DNA from: Leptospirales bacterium
GTDB taxonomy: Bacteria; Spirochaetota; Leptospiria; Leptospirales; Leptonemataceae
Direction: 5' to 3'
NCBI GenBank assembly: GCA_019694655.1
Contig: JAIBBN010000001.1
Location: forward strand, 626,501-690,500
Length of the DNA stretch: 64,000 bases
In this document: positions 16,233 through 26,000 of the stretch, in pieces
Layout of the letters: each line of letters begins with the position of its first letter
Numbering within the stretch: the first letter of the stretch is position 1
Made by a program: the position numbers and the translations under genes
The notes under the pieces: model-generated
Databases searched by the model: none
What the model was told of the DNA's origin: nothing
Seen by the model: only the letters and a program-made list of their open reading frames with translations

Positions 16233-16846
16233 AGAAGTTGCCGCAAGGCGTCGCTGAGCTTATCCCGGAAGTGGAGGCCGCGAAAGCGCTTATCGCTGGG
16301 ATTGACCACAAAGGTATTGCGGACCTGCCCATCGGCCGCGGTGTCAATCAGCGCTTCGAGAATATCAATCTCCATCATCGATAGAATTTGCGCCAGGGCC
16401 AGCAGCAGGCCGCGACGGTCGCGGCCGTGGACAGTGATGCGCGGCAGGGAATCATCCAGATCAAATTCCACCAGTCCGCCGCCGCTGGCGTTGCGTTGCG
16501 GCGCGTCGCCGCGGCTTTGCAAATAGTCCAGCACGGAGATGCGCTCGAACAACAAGCGTTCGAAGTCATCCATCATGTGTTCGATCTTCAGGTCGTCGAT
16601 CTTGCCAACGGAGGCGCCAGGTCGTATCACAAATCGGTCCTGAATCTGCAGATTGGACAGGGTGCAGATGTCGGCGTGCAGGATATCCCAGCCGTGGTGG
16701 TAGAGCACCGCGCAAAGCCGGTAGAGGATCTCCGGCGCATCGTGCATATTTTCGGCGGTCAGCAGATAGTCGCCGTTTTCATTGCGCGAGAGTCTGACAT
16801 TGAGCCGGCCTGTATTGCGCTGATAGGGTTGAGCGTAGATCAACAT
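16229..16846 (-). CDS. Tandem ACT-domain protein (GlnD/ACR-like regulatory half)
   Basis: A 205-aa protein. The start ATG 16846 is preferred because GGAGGA lies eight bases upstream; the longer TTG-started frame runs through an inverted repeat. The protein has two ACT domains: residues about 30-110 (ENGDYLLTAENMHDAPEILYRLCAVLYHHGWDILHADICTLSNLQIQDRFVI) and about 130-205 (LPRITVHGRDRRGLLLALAQILSMMEIDILEALIDTAADGQVRNTFVV). The second strongly resembles the C-terminal ACT of GlnD uridylyltransferase. No catalytic domain is attached, so it is likely a stand-alone amino-acid sensor. It sits 181 bases downstream of ctaB on the same strand, but its own promoter is possible. Confidence 0.85.
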   Translation of the reverse strand: MLIYAQPYQRNTGRLNVRLSRNENGDYLLTAENMHDAPEILYRLCAVLYHHGWDILHADICTLSNLQIQDRFVIRPGASVGKIDDLKIEHMMDDFERLLFERISVLDYLQSRGDAPQRNASGGGLVEFDLDDSLPRITVHGRDRRGLLLALAQILSMMEIDILEALIDTAADGQVRNTFVVNPSDKRFRGLHFRDKLSDALRQLL

Positions 16847-16862
16847 GCCATTCCTCCACGGC

Positions 16863-16880
16863 GACTGCGCCAGCGCAGTC
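16863..16880. repeat. Perfect inverted repeat in the leader of the ACT gene
   Basis: GACTGCGC and GCGCAGTC are separated by two bases. It lies 17 bases upstream of the ACT-protein start, immediately before the ribosome site. It could fold in the mRNA or serve as an operator; nothing distinguishes the two. Confidence 0.5.
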
Positions 16881-17027
16881 TTTAGGGCGCGTCCCTGGTA
16901 AGATCCAAGCAAAATGCGTGCCTGAACCTGGAGGCCTCCGGCGCCTGAAAAGCAGGCAAGTCGCCGTCAAAAACGAAGGGCCAGAATGCAGGGCGCCCAG
17001 AAAAGCTCCTGGCGTCTGAATTTCGTT

Positions 17028-17915
17028 TCAGCCCGACAGACGCTGCAGACGCAGAAAGAGTTCAATGGCCATGGCCAGGTGCCATACCAGCATGTGAGTG
17101 ATGGTAACAAAAAATACGCCCAGCGGCGCCGGTCCGCCTGCCGGCCGCAGTCGAAACATCAAGATGAGAGTCAGGCCGCCGACCAGCAACGAGGGAATCG
17201 CAAATATCGGTCCGGCAATTTGCATTGGAATCCAGCCCAGCAGTATGACCAGCAAGAGAGCGAACTGATAGATGCGCATCTGGCGCAGCGTAGCCTGCGG
17301 ACCGCGCGCAACCGGAAGGATCGGGAAGCCCGCGCGCTCGTAATCCTCGCGATAACGCAGACCAAGACACCAGAAATGAGGCGGCTGCCAGATGAACAGC
17401 AGCAAGAACAGGTAGAGGCCGTTGATGCTGATGGTTCCGCGGGCGGCGGCCTCGCCAATCAGCGGGCCAACTGCGCCGGCGACGCCGCCCAGTACCGTGT
17501 TCAAGGACGTTCGCGGCTTGAGCAGCCAGGTGTAGATGAATACATAGTAAAAGAATGAACCGACGGCAATGATCGCAGCCAGCGGATGCACAAAAGTCCA
17601 GAGTATTGCCAGTCCCAGTCCGAGCATTGTCGAACCAAGCACATAAGCCGCCTCGCGCGCAATCAAGCCAGCCGGCAACGGGCGCAGCCTGGTGCGTTCC
17701 ATCAGCGCATCCGTTCGAACTTCAAGGATCTGGTTGTAAACAAAGGAGGATAGCGCCGTGAGGTAGGTTCCCAGCATCGTCAGGATAATGGTCTGCAGGG
17801 AGGGAATGCGCGCGCCCAGCAGCAATCCAGGGGCCACAGTTATCAGAATCGACAGTCCAAGTCCCGGCTTGAGCAGCCGGTAGAACGCGCGCAGATCAAG
17901 CCGGGCTTCGTTCAA
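17028..17915 (-). CDS. ctaB: Protoheme IX farnesyltransferase (heme O synthase)
   Basis: UbiA-superfamily enzyme of about 295 aa that adds a farnesyl group to heme B to make heme O. The diagnostic first Asp-rich motif is present as NQILEVRTDALMERTRLRPL, and the second region reads YREDYERAGFPILPV. About eight to nine membrane segments are predicted. The start is set at TTG 17915 (LNEARLDLRAFYRLLKPG) with GGAGA seven bases upstream, which overlaps the end of ctaA by 20 bases. The alternative ATG at 17969 would add a polar leader and a deeper overlap. It acts in the inner membrane just before ctaA in the pathway; the products feed an aa3/caa3-type terminal oxidase not encoded here. Confidence 0.93.
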   Translation of the reverse strand: MNEARLDLRAFYRLLKPGLGLSILITVAPGLLLGARIPSLQTIILTMLGTYLTALSSFVYNQILEVRTDALMERTRLRPLPAGLIAREAAYVLGSTMLGLGLAILWTFVHPLAAIIAVGSFFYYVFIYTWLLKPRTSLNTVLGGVAGAVGPLIGEAAARGTISINGLYLFLLLFIWQPPHFWCLGLRYREDYERAGFPILPVARGPQATLRQMRIYQFALLLVILLGWIPMQIAGPIFAIPSLLVGGLTLILMFRLRPAGGPAPLGVFFVTITHMLVWHLAMAIELFLRLQRLSG

Positions 17916-18858
17916 GGCGCATCTCCAACCAGAGCATCCAGGCTCCAAGGAAAATGATATAGGCGACAATCGAGTGCAGCACGGTGATCGTTACCGGCAC
18001 ATAGTGCAATACATTCAAGGCCCCGATCAGAATTTGCAGCAGGATCGCGCTGAGTATAAACCACGCCATTTTGGCCTGTCGCGGCGGCCAGCGGCGCCAT
18101 TCCGACTGGACAATGAGTACAATAGCCAGGATCAGCAAGGCGTAGGCGCCAAAGCGATGGCTGAGATGCTTTTCCGTTGCGCCAATCATGGGCGGCAAAT
18201 AGACTGGAGTTTGCGTTACCCCGCCATCGCCGCGGGCTACATCCTCATAGTAACAGGCCGGGAAGGCCGGGCAAACCAGACCGGCTTGATTGGCGCTGAC
18301 GCGGCCGCCCAGAAAAATCTGGATGAACACTGCGCCGACAAAAATGCCGGCGGCGATCATCGACAGCCGGTCGCCAACTCCTGCCGCCTCCGGTCGAAGC
18401 AGGCGCAAGAGCTTCTGTCGACAGTAGACCAGGTAGGCCAGAAAGAGAACGGCATTCAGCAGATGCGATTTGACCACGTAAGCGTCGAGCTGCTCGGTGA
18501 TCGTCCACATTCCCAGTAGAACCTGCAGGAGAAAATGAATCGTGGCCAGAATCATCGGCCACAGCAAACGCCGGCGAATCTCTGGCCAGCGCAACGTGAG
18601 GCTCAGCGCGGCGAGCATGGCCAGCCCGGAGAAAAAGCCGAAATAGCGGTGCACCACCTCAAGGGCCACCTTGTAGTCGCGGCCCCAGGGCGCTACCTTG
18701 CCGTGGCAAAGCGGCCAATCCGGGCAGGCCAGACCAGCGTCTTCAGCGCGCACCAGCGGACCAAGGGCCATGGTCAAGAGCGAGAATACGATGGCAACTT
18801 CCACCACTGTGCGCATGCGTCGCAGTCGTTTGGATTCCTGTGGTCTATTCTGTTCCAT
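17896..18858 (-). CDS. ctaA: Heme A synthase (COX15/CtaA family)
   Basis: A 320-aa, eight-helix membrane protein from ATG 18858 (MEQNRPQESKRLRR). CtaA features include the Cys-containing extracytoplasmic loop AGLACPDWPLCHG, heme-ligand histidines in VVHRYFGF and VKSHLLNAVLF, the second loop NQAGLVCPAFPACYYEDVARG, and the second half HLSHRFGAYALL and TVLHSIVAYI. It oxidises the C8 methyl of heme O to give heme A. The paired Cys motifs in both loops are the type with a disulfide. The longer open frame upstream to 19230 is out-of-family sequence. It is followed by ctaB with overlapping ends and lies 71 bases downstream of the 492-aa membrane protein gene, so a single operon is likely. Confidence 0.94.
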   Translation of the reverse strand: MEQNRPQESKRLRRMRTVVEVAIVFSLLTMALGPLVRAEDAGLACPDWPLCHGKVAPWGRDYKVALEVVHRYFGFFSGLAMLAALSLTLRWPEIRRRLLWPMILATIHFLLQVLLGMWTITEQLDAYVVKSHLLNAVLFLAYLVYCRQKLLRLLRPEAAGVGDRLSMIAAGIFVGAVFIQIFLGGRVSANQAGLVCPAFPACYYEDVARGDGGVTQTPVYLPPMIGATEKHLSHRFGAYALLILAIVLIVQSEWRRWPPRQAKMAWFILSAILLQILIGALNVLHYVPVTITVLHSIVAYIIFLGAWMLWLEMRLERSPA

Positions 18859-18929
18859 GCTTGAGCGGATCAGGACCGTTGTCGCTGAGGGCAGAGCGGC
18901 GTCAGCCAGGAAAAGGGGCGCACCGCAAT

Positions 18930-20408
18930 TCAGCGATCCTGGCCGGGCGTCGGCCCAAAGGCGCGGATGTGATCGCTTCGACGCATTCGGTAAATCGCTT
19001 CGGAGCTGAAGTAGCGCACTTGTTCGGGCCGTCGTCGATCGAGGCCTTCGCTGTAGATTGCTCCGGCGTGCGGCAGAAGCGAGTAGCGCAGGTTGTGGAT
19101 GGATAGAAGGAGCGCGGCCGCCAGCAACGCAGCGCCGGGCGCGGCGCTCAGCGCGCCGAGTCGCAATTTGCGCGCCAGTTCTTGAAGGCAGGCAAGGCAG
19201 AGGGCGCTGATCCAGATTGCGACGGCGCAAAAGAGCAGCCAGAACTCAAAGTAAAATGGTTCGATGGCGCCCGCGAAAAACAGGAATGAAGGCAGCAGCA
19301 AGCAGAGCGCCAGCCAGCTGCGCCCAAAGCGCCGCCAGCAGCTGCGCCACAGCAGCAGTTGCAAGGCTGCTACGAGCAGCGTGAAGATTGCCAGCAGATT
19401 GTAGGGCAGGCGTTGCCGATCGAGCGGCGCTGCAAATGCAAAAGGCGCCGGACCCTCTCGCCGGTAGCGCGGCAGCGGTCCGGGCGGAGAAAGCAGCGCA
19501 TCGCTGAAGCCGCGGGCCATCATCAATGGCCGCCAGTTCCACTGCTGCGGACGAAAGGGACTCTCCTTGTTCAGGTAAGCAAAGAACCAGGTTTGCAGAG
19601 TGTAGCCGTTCCAGGTTGTACCGCGCACCTGTGCAATGTTGGGCTGGTCCAGCGGCAGGTTGTAGTGGATGCGTCCGGCGCAGTAGTAGGCGCCAGAGAC
19701 TCCAGCCAGCAGGCAGAAGGCGCTGAGCGCTGCCGCCAGCAATCGACGCCGCCAGCGGATGTTCAGAGTGTTGTCGGCATTGCAGCGCTCAATGCTCAGC
19801 GCCCGCCAGCGAAGCCTTGCTGGCAGCGGGGCCAGCCAGGCCAGCAGCAGCGCCGGCGCTGCCAGCAGCAGCGCCTGGTGCAGCAGTGCGCCGATGGCCA
19901 GCAGCAGCCCAAGGAAAGCGGCGCCCAGAAAAGTATGGCTTTCATTACGATAGAGACGATCTGCATGCCACAGGCATAGCGGCAGCCACGCCACCGGAAA
20001 AATAGCAGTGTCTACCTTGGCCGCATAATGCAGATAGCCGTGGGCCATCGCTCCACAGGCTGCTCCCAGCAAAGCCATGGCAGCCGATTGGCACGCCCGG
20101 CGCAGGTAGAGGGCGCTGAAAAAAACGCCGCAAGTTGCAGCAAGTATGGAACGCAAGCGCTGGTGAAACGTAAAGTCGTCAAACACGCTCTGCGCAGTCC
20201 ATGTCTGCAGCAGCTTGTGAAACCAGACGCCGCCCATCTCAAAGTGCAGGTGGTGTGGATTATAAAAGGGAAGACGGTAGCTCGCCAGCATGTTCCTGAG
20301 ATAGACAAACTGATCGTAGTCCAGGAAGCTCTGCAGATAGCGCAGTTGCAGGAGGGCGTAAGCGCAGGCCAGCAAAGCAGCAAGCGCCGCAAAATGTCGA
20401 TCCTTCAT
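18930..20408 (-). CDS. Polytopic membrane protein, possible GT-C type glycosyltransferase
   Basis: A 492-aa protein from ATG 20408. It overlaps the upstream PH-like gene by four bases (ATGA). About ten to eleven hydrophobic segments are present. The first extracytoplasmic loop contains DYDQFVYLRNMLASYRLPFYNPHHLHFEMGG, an acidic and His-rich loop after helix 1, as GT-C glycosyltransferases often have. I do not recognise a specific family and no donor or acceptor can be deduced. Alternatively it may be an uncharacterised membrane protein conserved in Leptospirales. The strand and spacing suggest one transcript with the PH-like gene upstream and ctaA/ctaB downstream. Confidence 0.75.
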   Translation of the reverse strand: MKDRHFAALAALLACAYALLQLRYLQSFLDYDQFVYLRNMLASYRLPFYNPHHLHFEMGGVWFHKLLQTWTAQSVFDDFTFHQRLRSILAATCGVFFSALYLRRACQSAAMALLGAACGAMAHGYLHYAAKVDTAIFPVAWLPLCLWHADRLYRNESHTFLGAAFLGLLLAIGALLHQALLLAAPALLLAWLAPLPARLRWRALSIERCNADNTLNIRWRRRLLAAALSAFCLLAGVSGAYYCAGRIHYNLPLDQPNIAQVRGTTWNGYTLQTWFFAYLNKESPFRPQQWNWRPLMMARGFSDALLSPPGPLPRYRREGPAPFAFAAPLDRQRLPYNLLAIFTLLVAALQLLLWRSCWRRFGRSWLALCLLLPSFLFFAGAIEPFYFEFWLLFCAVAIWISALCLACLQELARKLRLGALSAAPGAALLAAALLLSIHNLRYSLLPHAGAIYSEGLDRRRPEQVRYFSSEAIYRMRRSDHIRAFGPTPGQDR

Positions 20409-20995
20409 GGCTGCAGTCGGCGCAGCAATTCGCCGGGCTGGTAGATCCTGCGCAGCTGGTAGAGAAAGCCGTCGCATTGCAGCGTCACGTCGCCTTCCTT
20501 CAGCCATCGTTGCAGCCAGGTCTGGGTTACGCTGCGCCGCTGGACATCCTGCAGTCGAAGGCTCTGCAGTCGACGGCGCAGAAATCCGCCATCAAACAGG
20601 AACAATTCCTGGCGTTGGGCTACAAGGCAGACACAGAGGCGCCAGCAGGAGATTTCGCCGGCAACCACAGGCGCGACGAAGCTGGCATAGAGCAGGGCCA
20701 GGATCAACCGCGCGGCCCAGAGCGTCAGCCAGGCCCCCGGCGGATCGATCTGAAATACCTCTGAAAACTGCAGCGTCGCGTAGAGAATTTCGAGCCCCCG
20801 CGCGGCCAGCGGGGAGGCGACTTCCAGCAGCGCAAAGCCCAGCGCCGCCAGGCCAAGTCGCAGCAGAATCCAGCGTCGGCGCGGACGAAAGAATTCCAGC
20901 CGGTATTCGGCGCTTGAAAATAGAAAGCTCTGGTTGAGCTGACTGCGACGCCGGGCGCGCCAGTCGAGCAAGCTTTGGGCGATCCCCTGGCGCAC
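20405..20995 (-). CDS. Membrane protein with bacterial PH-like (bPH2) domain
   Basis: A 196-aa protein from GTG 20995. There are two central hydrophobic segments (residues about 42-70 and 85-115). The C-terminal third (QELFLFDGGFLRRRLQSLRLQDVQRRSVTQTWLQRWLKEGDVTLQCDGFLYQLRRI) fits the bPH2 pattern, in which strands after Gln-Asp-Val-Gln are followed by a G-D-V-x-L strand and a final helix. No enzymatic function is known for the family. It is the first gene of the minus-strand run toward ctaA and ctaB and is divergent from recN. Confidence 0.75.
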   Translation of the reverse strand: MRQGIAQSLLDWRARRRSQLNQSFLFSSAEYRLEFFRPRRRWILLRLGLAALGFALLEVASPLAARGLEILYATLQFSEVFQIDPPGAWLTLWAARLILALLYASFVAPVVAGEISCWRLCVCLVAQRQELFLFDGGFLRRRLQSLRLQDVQRRSVTQTWLQRWLKEGDVTLQCDGFLYQLRRIYQPGELLRRLQP

Positions 20996-21083
20996 GATGC
21001 AGGCGCCGACAACCGATGCGCCCTGTCAAATGAGTGTCGCGCCTCGCCTGCTACTGTCCCGCCGCCAGAGATCTTTCCCCGAA

Positions 21084-21123
21084 TGCGTAAATTTATAGTT
21101 GCGTAACGTATGTATAGTATATT
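21084..21123 (+). promoter_or_regulatory. AT-rich recN promoter region with direct repeat
   Basis: In a GC-rich neighbourhood, this stretch holds two copies of TGCGTAA (21084-21090 and 21100-21106, period 16) and overlapping -10-like hexamers TATAGT (21113-21118) and TATATT (21118-21123). Transcription from either would begin a few bases before the recN ATG at 21132, giving a very short leader with no evident ribosome site. The repeats may be an operator; recN is an SOS gene in many bacteria. No canonical leptospiral LexA box was recognised. Confidence 0.45.
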
Positions 21124-21131
21124 CTGGCGTC

Positions 21132-22889
21132 ATGCTCCAGGAACTCAGAATCGAGAATTTTGGAATCATTGAAGAGCTGCGTATCAGACCTGGCCGCGGC
21201 TTGAACGTCATCACCGGTGAAACCGGCGCCGGCAAGACTCTGCTGCTCACGGCCATCGAAGCGGTACTGGGCGGAAAGGCCGGAGGGGGCCTGGTGCGCA
21301 ACGGCGCCGCGCGGGCCTGCGTTCATGCTTTGTTCGACCTGAGCCGACTTCCGGACCTGCGCCATGATTTGCAGGCGCGCGGTTTTCCGCCACGCGACGG
21401 CGCACTTGAACTGCGACGGGAAATCAGCGCCGATGGGCGCTCCCGGGTTGCCATCAACGGACAGAATACCTCGCTCTCCGTCTTGCGCAACTTCAGCAGC
21501 CGTCTGGTGGAAATCCACGGCCAGCACGAGCACCAGCGCATTCTGGATCCCGAAACCCATCTGGAAAGCCTGGATCTTTTTGCCGCGGTTGCCGATTTGC
21601 GCGATCAGGTGGCGGAGCGCTTTCAACGCTACAGCCTGCTGCGCAATCGTCTGCGTTCCAATGCCCTCGAGGCAGGCGAACGCCAGCAACGCATTGAATT
21701 TCTAAAATTTGCCATTGGCGAAATCGACGAACTTGATCCGCGCGCCGGCCAATTCGATGAATTGCAAAACGAGCGAGCCTTGATTCAAAACAGCGGCAAG
21801 CTCTTTCGCGATCTCTGCCAGGCCTATGAAGATCTGCGGGAGCGGGACGCCTCGGCGATTGACCTGCTGGTACGCGTGGAATCAGCGCTCAGCGCCCACC
21901 TTGCAATTCTGCCGGAATTGCAGGAACGTGTGGCTGTCGCCGCTGAGGCCCGCTACAACCTGGAGGCAATTGCCGATTTCTTGCGCGCCATGCGTGAACG
22001 GCTGCAATTTTCACCGGAGCGCCTGGAGGACATTGAGGAGCGCCTGGCGCACTACCAGCGCTTGCAAAAGAAATATGGCGGAAGCACAAGCGCCTTGCTG
22101 GAAACGCGCGATCGCTACCTGCGCGAACTCGCGGCCATAGAGATCAGCGCCGAGGATCTGGCGCTGATGAAGGCGGAACTGGGCGTCGTCGAGTCCGAGC
22201 TGCTTGAACTGTGCGAAGAGCTTTCACTGCGCCGTCGCTCGGTGGCGCCCGCACTGGAGGAGCAACTGGCCCAGGAACTTGGCCTGCTGGGAATGCCGGG
22301 GGCGCGGATTGTTATATCGATACGCCGCGAGGTGGCTTCCGCCGGCGAGTCGCCTGGCGAAGGAGAATCGCAATCGGCGCTCGGACGCGGACGTTTTGTG
22401 GTCTGCGAAAAGGGTCTGGATCGCGTTGAATTTCTGCTCTCCGCCAATGCGGGCGAGAATCTGCATCCCTTGCGCAAGGTCGCCAGCGGCGGCGAACTTT
22501 CGCGCATCACACTGGCGCTGAAAACGATCTTCTTTGCACACCGACCCACCCCCAGCGTTGTCTTTGACGAAGTCGACGCCGGCGTAGGCGGGGAAATAGC
22601 ACATGCGATCGGCCAGCGTCTGCGGATGCTTGCCGAGGGCGGGCAGGCGCTGGTGGTTACGCACCTGCATCAGATTGCCAGCGTGGCTTCGCATCACTAC
22701 CGCCTCTGGAAAAGCGAGAATGCCGGGCGGACACAATCGCAAATGCTGCGTCTGGAAGGCGAGGAGCGAATCCGCGAAATGGCGCGAATGCTTGGCAGCG
22801 ATGGCGCCAGTCAGACCGTTCTGGCCCATGCCAGGGAGCTTCTGCAGCAGCCGCATTTGAGGCAGGCGCGCGCTGGCCGGAGCGCGTAG
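21132..22889 (+). CDS. recN: DNA repair ATPase RecN
   Basis: A 585-aa SMC-like protein for double-strand break repair. It starts at ATG 21132 (MLQELRIENFGIIEEL). The Walker A motif GETGAGKTLLLTAIEAVLGGKA is at residues about 30-50. RLVEIHGQHEHQRI and DRVEFLLSANAGENLHPLRKVASGGELSRITLALKTIF (signature motif about 450-475) follow, then Walker B VVFDEVDAGVGG and the final His in VVTHLHQIAS. The middle is a coiled-coil arm. The size matches standard RecN. It is read alone from an AT-rich promoter region and is followed by bamA after 161 bases. Confidence 0.96.
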   Translation: MLQELRIENFGIIEELRIRPGRGLNVITGETGAGKTLLLTAIEAVLGGKAGGGLVRNGAARACVHALFDLSRLPDLRHDLQARGFPPRDGALELRREISADGRSRVAINGQNTSLSVLRNFSSRLVEIHGQHEHQRILDPETHLESLDLFAAVADLRDQVAERFQRYSLLRNRLRSNALEAGERQQRIEFLKFAIGEIDELDPRAGQFDELQNERALIQNSGKLFRDLCQAYEDLRERDASAIDLLVRVESALSAHLAILPELQERVAVAAEARYNLEAIADFLRAMRERLQFSPERLEDIEERLAHYQRLQKKYGGSTSALLETRDRYLRELAAIEISAEDLALMKAELGVVESELLELCEELSLRRRSVAPALEEQLAQELGLLGMPGARIVISIRREVASAGESPGEGESQSALGRGRFVVCEKGLDRVEFLLSANAGENLHPLRKVASGGELSRITLALKTIFFAHRPTPSVVFDEVDAGVGGEIAHAIGQRLRMLAEGGQALVVTHLHQIASVASHHYRLWKSENAGRTQSQMLRLEGEERIREMARMLGSDGASQTVLAHARELLQQPHLRQARAGRSA

Positions 22890-23050
22890 CGCTGGCGCGC
22901 CCGCCCCCGCGCGCAACTGTGGCAGAAGGCGATGCGGCCGCTTCTGGCCCGCTGCGCCGCTGTTTTTTCAAGCTGACGGGCGATTTGCCGCTGAGTTTGT
23001 GGACTAATTCTGCGCTTCGGCGCAACTCCAACTCAGGCGATTCAGGCGCA

Positions 23051-26000
23051 TTGAACCCCGGTCATCGACTCAGAAGCCTGCTCCGAAACCGGCCGCACCT
23101 CCGTCGCTGGGCGCCTCTTGCTCTGCTGCTGGCTCTTTGCGTCTCGATTCTCCCGCTCTTTTCCCAGGACGCCCGTTTTGTCGGAAAGCCAATCCGCGAC
23201 ATCGAGTTTCGAGGCCTGCGAAACGTTTCAATCGATGACCTGTTGCCGCTGCTGAGTTCGCAGGTTGGCGAGAACCTGGAAGAGTCAAATTACAACCGCG
23301 ATGTTCGCGCCCTGTTTCAGACCGGCTTCTTCAGCGATGTTGTGATGCGCGCCCGTTTGAGCAGCGATGGCGGCGTGGAGCTTTTTTTTGACGTGGTGGA
23401 ACTGCCTCGCATCCGGCTGGTACAATACCTGGGCGTTGACGAAATACCAGTCCAGGATTTGCGCACCGTCGCCGGGGTTCGGGAGGGCGATGTTTTCAAT
23501 TTGCAGCGAATCAAGGAAGCGGCGGCGGCTATCCAGCGCAAATACCGCGGCGAGGGCTACCTGCTGGCAGAGGTTTTCTATCGCATCGGCGAGGCTTCCG
23601 GCGCCAATCGCATCGACGTCAGCTTTGTTGTTGATGAGGGTCAGAGCATCCCCATTTCCCGGATCAATATTATCGGCCCGCGGAACCTGGACCCAGAAGA
23701 GATTCGCGATGCATTGGAGTTGAAAGAAGAGAGCTTTCTGGAAGACGGCGTTTTCGACGAAGCCAAATTCGAGGAAGACAAATTCAAGATTCTGGCTTTT
23801 GCCAAGAGTCGCGGCTACCTGGATGCAGAAATCGACCCCCAGGGCACAGGCTACGAAATCCGCTGGCGCACTCCGTCCCGTCCCGAAGACGGGCGGGTAG
23901 TCATCATTACTTACAAACTGAACGAAGGCGAGATTCGATTTTTTGGCGGCTACAGCCTGGAGCATGACCGCACGGCGCTCAACCAGGAGCTAAACCCTCC
24001 AGAGCGAACAATCACCGATCCGGAAAATCAGCTGCGACCGATCTTCAAGCCCGAGCAGTTGCTGATCGGGCTTGAGTACAACAACGACGACGTAGGCGAA
24101 ATTTTTGATGAAGGAAAGCTCTTTCGCGATCGCGGCTACCTGCAGGAGGCCTATTCCTCCCAGGGCTACGTCTTTGCCCAAATACAGCCGGCTACCTTAA
24201 GCTTCAAACTGGACGAGGCCACGGTCCGTCGTTACGAGGAGTGCTTGCCGCGCGGAGTGCAAGACGCCTGTGGTCGCGAGGCCAGCTGGATGAATCTCCC
24301 GGCCATGCGCGAGGCGCTGTCCAATCCGGAACTTGCCGGCCGCACCTTCCGGCATATCCACTTCATAGTCCGCGAAAATGGCCTGGCGTATATTGAAAAC
24401 ATTATCATTAAAGGCAATCAGAAGACCCAGGAGTATGTGATCCGTCGCGAGCTGTTGATGAAAGAAGGCCAGCTATTCAACTCGGCGCTGGTCAATCGCA
24501 GCCGCGAAAAATTGATCAACCTGGGATACTTTAAAGAAGTAAACCTTCAAATGCGACCCGGTTCGGCGGATGATCGCATGAACCTGATCATCGACGTCGA
24601 GGAGCAGCCCACGGGTACGATCAGCCTTGGCGGCGGCTATGGCACACAGTCGGGTTTTTCCATCTTTACCGAGGTTGGCGAAAACAACCTCAACGGAACC
24701 GGACAGCGAATTTCCGGCCGACTGGAATACGGGCCCAACCGCCGCACGCTTGGCATGGAGTGGAGCGATCCCTGGTTCTACGAGTCCTGCGCCGACAACA
24801 CCGGTTCCTTCTGGCGAAACAAGCTCAAGGATATTGACGGCGCCAGCGATCTGGTGCACCTGCTGGTGGTCGCCGATTCGTTCCAGAACGAGTTTACGGA
24901 AATTGGCGTCCTGATGCGCAGCTATGTCGAGGAGGCTGGCGGCGATCGCAGTGTTGAGGCCCTGGACCGTGTGAAAGCTCGTTCACGCGCTTTGATCCGC
25001 GGTTTTGTCGCCCGCGAGGAGGAGTGTTACCGCAGCTTTCCCCAGCCCTGGGCCCTGCGCCTGGGCGCCTTCTATCAGTCCATTGTATTTGAAGATGCCA
25101 GCCCGCTGCCGATCAGCTTTGACGCCAACGATCTGTTTGAACCGGCAAGTTTTGAACGCAACCGCTTCGGTCTGGAAATCGGCATCTCCCATTCCTTCCT
25201 GGTCAACTGGGCGCACTACCACATCTACTCGCCATCGTGGTCGACCGCTTCGCGACCAACTTCGCTATCCAACGACCAGGTGCTCAGCGATGTAGCTCTG
25301 GGCTGGCAATTCAAGTCCAGTCTCACCAACGGCGTGGTCTACAACACGGTGGACAACGTCTTCAATCCGACGGAAGGCTTTCGACTGAACTCCGCCATCG
25401 AAACGGTCGGGGGATTGCTTGGCGGCCAGGACCATTTCAATCGCTACTCGATCAGCACCAGCTACTATTTCTGGTGGTTCGACTATACCTTTGGCGGTCT
25501 GTTTCGCAAAAACATTCTGAAACGCTGGCGAGTCGTGCAGGAACTGCGATTGCGCGGCATCTTTACGCACGAGACGGCCCCGGCCAGCGGCAGTCAGGAT
25601 AAGTCGCGCAACCCCTTCATCGAAGCGGAGGATCGGCTCTTCCTGGGCGGCTACAACCAACTGCGCGGGTACGACTTCACCGACTCCAAGTTTCCGCGCA
25701 TCTGGCAAAGCGGCGGCAGCCACCAGCTGCTTGGCGGCGTAGAACTGCGCTTTCCCATTGAACCTTCGATTCTCTGGCTGGTGGCCTTCTTCGACGGCGG
25801 AGCGCTCTACAACAACGTTGGCGAGTACATTGGCGACGATAAGACCGCCATCGAGACCTATGAGCAGCAGACCAACCTGCTGCGCGCCAGCAGCGATCCG
25901 TTGATCGTGCTGCTCAATGACACCCGCGACCCAAGCGTCTTCTGGACCCGTCGCTGGCATTTTGATTCCTTTACCGACTGGAACGATCCCTATCGTTCGG

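Noticed and set aside
22919-23050. N-terminal extension of BamA from GTG 22919
   Set aside because: It would place 60 polar residues before the signal core, so TTG 23051 was preferred. Some uncertainty remains.
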